Origin: a virus
Length of the DNA: 64,000 nt
IMG/VR virus record: IMGVR_UViG_3300032782_000006
Coordinates: 1 to 64,000 of that record
Reading direction: 5' to 3' (one strand)
Each line of letters starts with the position of its first letter. The first letter of the stretch is position 1. Position numbers and translations under genes: made by a program. This document shows, piece by piece, positions 1 to 12,000 of this stretch. The notes under the pieces are model-generated. The model did no database searches. It was not told the DNA's origin and saw only the letters and a list, made by a program, of their open reading frames with translations.

Positions 1-3000
1 AATCCCCGGCCAAGAGGTAACATTCCAGTAGCTCCTCTAAACGTTCCTCCAAACGATCCAAGACCACCGAACGAACCCATCCCGCCACCGAATGGATGAG
101 CTGTATGGAATGGAGACGCTATTCTACCACCAAAATGACCCCCACCACGTTCCCCATGATGCATTCCTGCAAGTAGTCCTGTGAGAGGGGAAAACTCAAA
201 TCCTCTTCCTCTCCCCCCCATTCCAACCATTCCCATTCCACCGAGGCCAAGCATTCCCAGCATGGAATAGAGACCAATTGGATCTAGCATTCCGCCAAGT
301 GAGCTTAATCCTAGTCCTCCAAACCCACCGTATCCCATTCCACCGCCGAGACCTCCGATTCCACCCATCCAGCCTCCTCCGCCGAATGGGCCGAATCCGC
401 CTAGTATACCATGGAATCCGAACCCGCTGACATCTCTTGCACCGCCTGGTTTGCCTAACAGATCTTTTAGATCTCCTCCTCCTTTTCCATGAGTTGCGGG
501 ACCTCGACCTGCTGCAGTTCTACCATCTCTTCCTTCTTTTTCACGTTCTGCCCGATCTCCTCTACCGTGACCTATTTCTCCTCTTCCTCTACCTCTTCCG
601 CCTTCTCTACCTCCTCTCTCTTCTCTGCCGTGCCAATGTTCTCTTCCCCTATCATGATCTCTTCCCCATCTTCCTCTTCCATGACCCCAGCCCCATCTCC
701 CCCTGCCGAATCCAAACATTCCAAATCCGCCTAGACCCATCAACCCCATTCCCCCACCGAGCAACATCTGGGCTAAGCTAACGATTCCCATCCCACCAAG
801 CAAACTCAATCCCATGAGTCCGCCCATCATACCTCCCATTCCTAGGAGTCCGAGCGGTCCCATCATTCCGCCAAATCCGAATCCTCCTCGTCCCCATCCA
901 AAGCCCATTCCATGTCTAAACATGTCATGACCTTCATGTCTCCCATGTTCTCTTCCACCTTCGTGTTCTCCCCCCCTTCCGTGACCTCTCCTACCTCCAT
1001 GATGATGTCTTCCCCATCTCCCCCATCTTCCCCATCCTCCAAGCCCCATCATCAAAGCTAAGAGACCTCCCATACCGCCAAACATCCCCATGCCGCCAAG
1101 ACCCATCATTCCGAGTCCGCCAAGTCCCATCATCCCAAATCCGAGACCTCCCATCAATCCAAGAGGTCCCAGCAATCCTCCCATCATGCCGAATGGACTA
1201 AACATTCCCCATCCTCTACCGTGATGATGATGTCCAAATCCATGCCTGCCATGAAGTCCACCCATACCCATTAGTAATCCGAGAGGCCCCAACATCCCTC
1301 CCATCATACCTAATCCGCCTAAACCACCGAGCAACCCTCCGAGACCCATCATCCCGCCTAAGAATCCTGGGAATCCCCATCTCCCGTGACCGAATCCGTG
1401 ACCTCCTCTCCCATGACCTTCGTGCCCGCGGCCATGTTCTCCATGTTCCCCGCCACCGCCTTCTCTTCCATGATGCCCACGGCGACCTCCATGATGTCTC
1501 CCGTGGTGATGTCTACCCCATCCAAACCCGAATCCACCGAGACCCATAAGTAATGGGAGCAGTCCCATCATACCCATTCCGAGGCCTCCCATCATGCCAA
1601 GAGGCCCTAATAGTCCTCCCATTAATCCTAATGGACCTAGCATACCTCCTAAGAATCCTGGGAATCCAAAACCGTGGTGATGATGATGATGTCCTCTATG
1701 TCCTCCTTCTCCGCCTCTACCATGTTCTCCTCTTTCTCTCCCCCCTCCTCTGCCGTGATGGCCGCCTCTACCGTGGTGATGCCTACCGAAATGATGCCAC
1801 CATCTCCCAAATCCTCCTAGACCCATGAGTAACGGTAGCAGACCCATCATACCCATTCCGAGGCCTCCCATCATGCCAAGAGGTCCTAATAGTCCTCCCA
1901 TCAATCCGAGTGGTCCCATCATACCCATTAATCCTAATGGGCCAAACATTCCTCCCATAAAGCCAGGGAATCCCCATCTCCCATGTCCGAATCCATGTTC
2001 GCCTCTCCCGTGACCTTCGTGTCCACGTCCACCGCGACCATGTTCTCCACCTCTTCCATGTTCCCCTCCATGTTCCCCTCCGTGTTCTCCTCCACCACGA
2101 CCTCCCATTCTGCCATGTTCTCCGTGGAATTCGCGACCAAATCTACCGTGTTCGCGTCCTCCTCGGTGTCTTCCTCCATGACGTTCATGACCTCCAAAAA
2201 TATCAGAGAATAATCTATGTAACCCTGGGATCCCTCCGAACATCCCAAGTCCACCTAACCCTCCAAGACCCAGTATGCCTAATAATCCAAGACCTCCAAG
2301 GCCTAAAGATCCCATCATTCCAAGAGGACCAAATCCTAGGCCAAGTACACCACCCCATCCACCTCTTCCATGTTCTCCTCGTTCCCCTCTTCCATGCCCT
2401 CCTCTCATACCTCCGCGATGTTCTCCTCCGCGTCCTCCCCCTTCTCCCCTGCCGTGATCTCCTCTTCCATGAGTAGCTCGGCCACCTTCATGACCCCCTC
2501 TACCTCCTCTTCCATGCCCTTCATGTCCATGGTGGTGACCATGATGGTGTCTTCCCCATCCGAATCTACCTAGGCCTAGGAGTAATGGTAATAATCCCAT
2601 CATACCTATGCCGCCCATCCCTAATAGGCCAAGAGGTCCAAGGAGACCGCCCATCATTCCGAAAGGCCCAAATAATCCTGGGAATCCAAAAACGTGATGA
2701 TGATGATGATGTCTCCCTCCCATACCTCCGTGATGTCCACCGTGTCCTTCATGACCTCCACGTCCTTCTCTTCCGCCGTGTCCTTCATGACCTCCGCCGT
2801 GACCTTCGTGTCCTCCTCTTCCCCCTCGGCCTCTTCCACCATGCATATGATGATGATGATGGAACTCACGCCCGAATCCGCCAAACAATCCTGGGAATCC
2901 GAATAATCCTCCCATGCCTCCAAGACCTAGGAGTCCAAGAGGTCCCATCATGCCAAGACCTCCCATCAACCCTAGTTCTTCAAGACCTAGAAGTCCAGGG

Positions 3001-6000
3001 AATCCTCCCCATCCGTGACCAAAGTGGTGTCTTCCTCCGTGTCCGCCACCGTGTCCTCCTCTTCCATGTCCTTCATGACCTCCTCTCCCGTGACCACCGT
3101 GTCCGCCTCTTCCGTGTCCTCCGTGATGATGTCTACCGAATAAATGACCTAATCTTCCTCGGCCAAATCCGAGTAACCCTAATCCAGGGAACCCTAACCC
3201 AAACCCACCTAGGCCTAACAACATTCCAAGTAGACCTAATCCTCCAAACTCTCCAAATTCTCCTCTTCCATGATGGTGTCTTCTATGATGTCTACCATGC
3301 CCTCTTCCATGTCCTTCGTGTCCTCCCCCATGACCTCTTCCGTGCCCACTTTCTCCACCTTCTCTTCCGTGTCCACTACCGCCGCCTCCTTCCCCTCCTT
3401 GTCCTTGCCCTCCACCTTCTCCGCCAGGTCCTCCTTGACCTCCTCCTGGCCCTCCTTCTCCACCAGGTCCACCTTGGCCGCCACCGGGACCTCCCATTTC
3501 TCCCCCTGGACCTCCACCCATACCGCCGCCTTCTCCGCCAGGCATTCCTCCACCCATACCTCCCATATCCCCTCCAGGTGCACCGCCTCCCATACCTCCG
3601 CCTCCATCTCCACCGGGCATACCTCCGCCCATACCACCCATATCTCCGCCAGGAGCTCCTCCCATTCCTCCTGACATGTCTCCACCGCCGCCCATACCTC
3701 CGGCTCCGCCCCCTCCAATTCCTTGATCCATCCCGCCGCCCATACCACCTTGTCCGCCTCCTTGTCCACCTTCTCCTCCTTGGCCTCCTCCACCGTGTCC
3801 TCCTTCCATTCCACCATGACCGCCTCTCCCATGCCCTCTATGTCCTCTGTGGCCGCCTCTCCCGTGTCCTCTGTGGTGTCTTCTATGATGAGGGAACCAG
3901 GGCAAAAACTCGTCATCAAGATCTCCGAATAAACCGAGTGGACCTAGTAAACCTCCCATCATTCCGAATGAACCTAGTCCTCCGTGTCCCCAACCTCTAC
4001 CGAATCCGAATGGGCCCCAATGTCCTCTACCACCAAATCCACCTCTACCCCTTCCTCCAAATCCTCCTCTTCCGTGTCCTCCTCTCCCGTGGCCTCCACC
4101 GTGCCTTCCTCTTCCCCATCCAAATCCACCGTGCCCGAATCCTCTTCCCCATCTGCCAAATCCTCCAAATCCGCGACCCCATCCTCCGAGACCCCAGAGT
4201 CCTCCCCCTCCCATCATCATAAGAAGTCCTAATAATCCTAGACCTCCTATGCCTCCTCCTGGTCCGCCTACATCGTCTCCATCATCGTCATCATCATCGT
4301 CATCGTCCCCCCCTCGACCATGTTTCCGACCTTTTTTGCCGTGTTTGCCACCTTTACCATGACCTCCTTGTCCTCCTCCTCCACCTTCTCCGCCAGGTCC
4401 TCCTTGACCTCCTCCTGGCCCTCCTTCTCCACCAGGTCCACCTTGGTCGCCACCGGGACCTCCCATTTCTCCCCCTGGTCCTCCTCCTCCAGGGCCACCC
4501 ATGTCTCCTCCTCCACCCATACCGCCCATATCTCCGCCTCCATCTCCACCAGGCATACCTCCGCCCATATCTCCACCTGGAGTTCCCCCCATATCTCCTC
4601 CACCGCCCATATCGCCCATATCTCCACCGGCTCCGCCTCCCATACCTGGATCCATGCCTCCGCCCATGCCTTGATCCATTCCACCACCCATTCCTCCTTG
4701 ATCCTGACCTCCGCCGCCGCCTCCCTGACCGCCTTGGCCTTGACCTTGATCCTGACCTCCGCTACCTCCTTGCCCGCCTCCACTTTTACCGCCTTGGCCT
4801 CCACCGTGTTTATGATGTTTCTTATGTTTTTTGTGGTGATGATGATGTTTTCTGTGGTGCCTGAATGGATCCCATTCGTCATCTAGATCTTCAAACATCC
4901 CCAACGGTCCTAGAAGACCTCCCATCATACCGAATGGCCCAAATCCGCCAAATCTACCTCTCTCAAACCCTCTTCCAAATCCGAATGGTCCCCATCCGCC
5001 TCTTCCACCTCTACCTCTACCACCAAATCTACCTCCAAATCCACCTCTGCCGTGCCCTCCTCTGCCGAATCCCCCTCTTCCTCCAAAGCCACCTCTACCA
5101 AATCCGAATCCTCTTCCTCCAAATCCTCTACCCCATCTTCCTAACCCTCCAAATCCACGACCCCAACCGCCGAGACCCCACATTCCAGGTAAAAATCCGA
5201 ATCGACCTCTACCCCTCATCATCATGAGAAGGGCTAGGAGACCAAGACCGCCTAATCCTGGACCAGGTCCCTGATCGTCTTCGTCTCCGTCATCATCGTC
5301 GTCTCCTCTTTTACCGTGCTTCCCTCTCTTTTTCTTTTTACTGCCTTTTCCACCACTGCCACTCTGATCTCCGCCCCCTCCTCCTCTTCCAGATCCTCCA
5401 CCACCGCTACCGCTACCATCATCTCCGCTACCACTTCCATCTCCTCCTGATCCATCGTCTCCTGGACCGCCTTGGCCTCCCCCCATTCCAGCGCCCATAT
5501 CTCCTGGACCACCGCTCATATCTCCTCCGGAGCCATCGCCCCCCTTGTCTCCTCCTGATCCATCGGGAGGTGCATCTCCCCAACCGTTATCTAAATCATT
5601 AGATCCAGTCCAAGCAGTACCTTCTGCTCCAGATCCATCAGATCCTGCGTCTGGAGATCCCCCTCCGCTACCATCAGGATTTTCATAAGTATCTGGAGAA
5701 GATTGAGACTCTGGCGGTTGATCTTGTAATTGTCCTTGCTCGTTACGATATCCACCGTTGTATGCTTGATCTTCGGGAGTATCAGCAGTGTACCCGGCAG
5801 CCCCTTCTCCAGTATCTCCAGCATTGTTCCCTAACTCATCTTGACCATACTGTTGTTGCTGCAACTGTTGCTGTAACTTCTGTTTTTGTTGTTTTTGCTT
5901 TTGCTGTTTCTGTTGGCGTGGCTTCTTTTGCTTCCTCTGTTTTCTTTGTCCACCACCACGACTTCTACTGCCTCTACCTGCGCCACTACCTCCTTTCCCA

Positions 6001-9000
6001 CTTCCACTACTACCTCTTTTATGTCTTCCCTTCTTCCCCTTCTTCCCCTTCTTTCCTAGATTGCCAAACATGCCACCTAGGTTACATTTTCCGCTAGCCA
6101 TGAGGTTTCTAGCCATTAACATACCTAATGGACCCATCCTCATTAGCATCAAAATTTGGAATAGACACATCATCCCCCCTAGAGGACTACCAGATCCGAC
6201 TCCAGTCTTTTTAGAACCGGCTAATTTGCCACCTGACCCGTCATCTCCTCCACTGCCACCACTACCACCGGTGCCACCTCCGCGACCACGACCACTTCTT
6301 CCGCTACCACCGCCCCCGCCTCCAGATCCAGTATCTCCTCCATATCCATCGTCTTCATATCCAGACCCGTCATCACCATAACCACTGTATCCTGATCCAT
6401 CATCACCATAGTTAGATCCATAACCAGAGCCATCATCTCCGTATCCACCACTGCCGTAGCCAGATCCATCATCATAAGATCCGGTATCTTGAGACTCTAC
6501 GTTTTCATAAGACTGATCTGGTGGAGTAGATTGAGTTCCAGCTTCTTGATCTGAATTGTCTTCATCAGTTCCAGTTTGAGATGATCCAGAACCACCGCTA
6601 CCAGAACTTCTACCTCCACTTCCACCAGATTCTTCAGAGGAAGAAGCCGCATGTGATGCAGCACTCGCTTTGTCTTTATAAGACTGGCAAGCTTTATCAT
6701 TCGCAGCACAAGTCTTGTTACATGAAGATTCGCAACTGCTAGCACAAGATTTATCCGATTGAGAACATCTGTTGTTACATTTTTCAGCAGTACTTGCTTT
6801 TTTCTCGTAAGATTCTATGACTTTATTGTTTGCATCTACTACAGACTTCCCAGAATCAGACGCTTTTTTGTTAGCATCTTCTGTAGCTTTCCCAACTTTA
6901 TTCTCATTTTCAATAATTTTGCTAGTGGTAGACGAGTTTGACGATAAAATAGTCCCATTATGGGTTTTCACAGTTTCAGTAATCTTGTTGTAAGCGGTAT
7001 TGACTCCGTTACTTACCTCGTTCCACTGTTTTTGAGACGTTTTTGCAAACTGATCATGAGTTTTGTTGATTTCATCTAATTGTTTTTTAGCAGAATCAGA
7101 AACTGCACCCACTACTTGAGAAGACATCTGTTTTTTAGAATTAAGAATATGACCGTCCGTAGTTTTAACATCGGAGACCATCTTCTCATTTGAAACCTTG
7201 AATCCGTTTACTACTTCATCCCAAGTAGTTTTTGCTACTCGTTTTACATCTCCAAGCTCGTTTTTATAATTTTCAATTAAAGTTTTAGCATCAGATGGAA
7301 CCCCTTCAGTAGCACCTTTTGGAGCTTCCTGACCCCCAGTTCTAGATCCATATCCAAACTGGTATTGATCTCTAAAACCAGATGGTCCTTGTTGGTACCT
7401 ACCAGAATCATAGCCTGTAGAGTACCCAGACCCTATTCCAGTACCTCTATATCCACGTCCACCATACCCTACATTATCGAAATAGTTTCCATCTTGATCA
7501 ATTTCGTTGCCTTGATCATCGTAATATTTTCCGTCGGTTCCACGATATGGGGTTCCGTGATATCTTTGCCCTCTTCCTCCCCATCCATCACCTGCGCCTG
7601 TACTTCCCCAATCTCCCATTCTTCTTCGATGTTTTCTGGAACCACTGCCTCCAGCTGGCATCCATTTCCCAGTTTTGGAATAATGGCCTCCATAATCTTG
7701 ATCTTGAAGATCTTTTATATTCGTGATTTGACCATATTTATTATAATGAGGGTAGGGGTCATCAGATTTTCTGAAATTTGGATTGATACTTCCATCTGGA
7801 AGATACTGGTTTTCTGCAATCCATTCATTGTATTCCTGATTATCTCTATCTAGACCAGAATCTTTTTTACTTCCTTTATGATGAGAAGGAGGCAACCCAT
7901 GTTCTCTTAAATCTTGATCACCATATGGATCCCAAGGACTTTTTGTGGGAGAATAATGAGTCCATTTCCCTGTCTTTAGATTTTGGTGCCATCCTTTTTT
8001 ATCAGCCCCCATCTCTACAGGGCCATATGGAGTTTCATGATGCCCTTTTCCCTTAGAAGTAGGGACTTTGGCACCGTGTTGTCTATAATAATCTTCATTA
8101 ATTCCAGACGAATACTCAGACGAAACTTGTTTTGGAAGTTTATGTTCATTACCGTATTTATCACGGTAATACATCTCTCCATCAGCACCAACATAAGCAT
8201 GAGCAGCATGTTCCGCACTGGCTTGACCGGCGTGATGTCTCCCCCCTCCTCCTCCTCTTCCAGGATGTTCCTTCTCAAGTTGTGCTATTTGGTCGGGAGT
8301 CATCCCGATTTTGGATAATAAACTTTCATCATATCCAGATTTGGTAAATGGTGATTTCGGAATTGTAGCTCCATGCCAATCCCCAGTACCAGATTTTCCC
8401 ATTAACTCACGAGTATATGGATTATATGCATATTGTTTGCTATGCCCTCCGCCTTTATGCCCCTGATGTAAATTCTTTTTATTTTGTTCCGCGATCATGC
8501 GGTTGATTTCACTTGCTGGAACCCCTGCCTCCTGCAATTCTTTTACATTATAGCCAGTAGGATCATTGGGGTCATATTCAATATTTGCTCCAGTCCAACC
8601 GCCATCTTTTTTAGATTTGACTAGTTTATGTGCCCCTTTATCCCATCTATAATTAGCATGACCTTTTTCACCATCCCCTCCTTTCCATGCAGGTACTGTA
8701 CTCCAATCTATATCTTCAGTAGTTTGTGCCTCTCCTGGTTTTCGAGGTGGTGGGGCTTTAATCCCTTTTCCTCCACCGCCACTAGTTCCGCCTGCTGATA
8801 ATCCTGCAGTATGGATAGATGGTGATTCTCCAGATGGGGGTGTTACCCCTGTAGTTCCATATCCTGAGAGGTCTATTTTTGGGACTAAGCTAATATCTCC
8901 AACTGAAATCGGTGGGGAAGTAGTAGTCGGAGCTGGAGTAGTTGGAGCTGAGGTAGTTGTAGTTGTAGGTGTGGATCCAGGCGTTGGCGATACTGATCCA

Positions 9001-12000
9001 GTGTACCCTGATTTTTCTAGCTCTTGCATTTTTGCAAGATTCATAGCGTTTCTAATTTTTGGATCAGTTTTTTCAAGAGTAGCTGCAGAAGTGTTATCTA
9101 TACCAGAAGAAGAAACTGATTTGGGTTTAACATCATTTACAAAATTGCCTGAAGCTAACCCTTTAGAATAATTATCAGCCCATTCTACTTGTTTATCCAA
9201 CTGTTTATTCCGCTCTAAAGCAGCTTCATAATTCTTTTTTGCACCTTTTTGAGCATCGGTAAGTTCTGAATCTGGTTTAAGCGCAAATGAGTAGTCTGGA
9301 AGATTGTATTCTTTTTTATAATAATCTAAAGCATCTCCTCGACTTTTACCATATGTAGGACTGACTCCTTGAGCTTTTTTCACTATATCATCATGGGATT
9401 GATATTTACCTGGTGTGATGAGCCCCTTCCCATACAATTCATCCGAACTTAAAGCCTGAGCTCCGCCTCCAGACCCTCCTAACTTTTCTTTAAGGAACCC
9501 CGTGATTTTATCGAGTGCTCCTCCTCCGCCTCCACCACTGGTGGGAGCTGCAGTTGTTCCACCTGCTCCTGGTGTAGTAGCTCCCCCGCCTCCGCCTCCT
9601 CCTAATCCTGCGAGTGACTGTACTGAAGATTTGATTTCTCCTACTTTAGTATCTACTTGAGATTTGAGAGTCGATAACGCAGATGCAACTTTCCCAGGGA
9701 GACTGTTTAATGCTTCGATTAGTTTGTTGACGTAATCAATAATTTTGTTGATTTCTTCGCCTATCTTTTGTGCTAAACCATTAAAGAAATTTTTGACATT
9801 AGTAACAAATGTAGACGCTGCTTTTTGTGCTCCATCCCATGCTTCCCCAAATTTTTGAGCAACTTGAACTACACTCTCTTTTAAATGAGTCCAAACTTCG
9901 TCTAAATCATTTTTAGCAGTCTGGATTCCACCAACTAATGTAGTTTTAAACCCATTGACAATTTGTTCCCATAACGCTGTAACTTTATCTACAAGGTTTG
10001 TTTGGATAGATTCTCTAATCTCATTCCAAACTGTATTGAGAGTGTTCTTCGCATTTTGGATACCGGTTACCAGTTTAGTTTTAAATTCAGAAACTACAGT
10101 TTCCCATGCAGAAGACAACTTTGTTTTTAGAGTGTTAGCTTCAGTAACTAACGAATCCCATATCCCATGTAATTTTTCAGATGCCGCGTTCTTTAAGTTT
10201 GTGACAAACGTTTTAGCTGTGGAAACTACTTCATTAAATCTAGACTCTAATTTTGTTTTTAAGTTCCCTGCTTCAGTAACTATATAATCCCATAACCCTG
10301 TTACTTTCCCAACCGCTGCATCTTTCAGTCTAGACCCAAACTCTTTTACAGTATTTACAATCTCGTTAAATTTGGTAGTTAAACTTGTCTTTAAAGAATC
10401 AGCGTCTTTTGTCAACTGTTCTTTCAGTTTTTCAAAATAATCTATCTTTTGGTCTCCACCAGTAGACGCAGATGCTTTTGGCATCAAATCCGGCATAGAC
10501 GGGACCAATTTTTTAAGGGTATCTCCAAGTGAAATTCCAGAAATTTCTTTTTTAATAGATGCAAATGCGGTTCTCAACTTGTCCGGGATACCTTCAATAT
10601 ATTTGATCCCTTTATCTAACTCCCCAGGTAATTTTTCAAAATCTTTTTTAAGATCTGATAACGCAGTTTTGGTTTCTGGAGAATTCAATACTTTTTGTAA
10701 CCCTTCAAAAGCAGTTTTTAGTAACCCAAAATGTCCTGCAAGTGCTATAGCTCCTACAACAATAGCGCCGCCTGGACCTAAAAATACGGCTAATGCGCCT
10801 AGAGCTGTTGCAGCTAATCCTAGTTGAATAGCCCATTGTTGAGTTGGGTCATCTAATTTTTTGAAATAATCTGCCAACTTTTCTAGGTCTTTCATTAAAG
10901 GTTCAAGAGCAGGAACTACTTGTTTCCCAATAATGTCGGCTACTGAATGCATGTTGGCAAGAAACTTATCCATCCTGCCAGGATCGCTATCCATCACTTT
11001 GTTATATGCAGTATCTAAAGCCTGAGGATTTCCTTCTATTTTTTGTCGAAGTTGGGCAAGTCCTTGTTGACCTATACCTATTTTAGGATCTACCAAACCT
11101 ATAGCTGCACGTTCGTCAACTAAGCCGAACATGTCTTTATAATTAAAAGTTTTATCTTTATTTTCAGGTCTCCCCATCACATTTTGCATGTAACCGATGG
11201 CGCCTTCAAACCCTTGAGGATTCTCAGCTGGATCTACATATTTTGGATCCATTCCAAACCGTTTCATTTCATTCAAGGCAGGCTTAGGAGGTTCATGCAT
11301 TCTTGCATATATCCCTCGTACAAACCTCGCTCCTTGTTTTCCCCGTATACCTAACTTGGATTCCGCTGCGGTTACCGCTGCTTGAGTGCCTATTGGGATC
11401 CCTAATTGCCGTGCAACTAATGCTTGCTCGGCCATTGCATCTTCAGTCTCACTCGGAACTCCTGATCCTTCAATATTGGTAGCATATACCAAATTAAACA
11501 TTTTTTCAGAATTTTCCGCATTTACTGGTAAACCCAATGCCCCAAACATCCCTACATGTTTATTGATCAATTTACTTGCGTCTGGATGTTCTGGACTTGC
11601 TTTCACAAACTTATTTGCAGATTTTACCATCCCTGGAACTTCGCTTGGTGGTACATTTGCCATCAATGCACCGCCTTGCGTTTGGGCGGAATATTCTGGA
11701 GTCATCCCATAATTTGGGGCTTCGTATAAATTGATCCTTTCAAATTCTGCTTCTTGTTCTGGAGTGAGGTTTGCTGCTGCAGCACCTTGTTTTTCCACAC
11801 GTTTCATTTTTAACCAATCTTCAACTCCGACCCCTTCAACTATTCCTGCTGCAAGAGTCGGCATTAAAGCATGATGGGTAAGGTATCTCCCAAATTGTCT
11901 TGCTCCCCCACTCTCAAATAAAGAGCTAGCTCCTACATCTCCTTCCGTTTCAGCGATTGCTGCCTGAGATGGAGTAATCTCTTTACCCCTATATTGTGTT

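Noticed and set aside
2585-4222. 545-codon plus-strand frame and many shorter frames across 1-8,300
   Set aside because: They are shadows of the Gly-rich minus-strand tape-measure gene; their Ser/Pro/Leu/His composition comes from its codons, and none has a ribosome-binding site.
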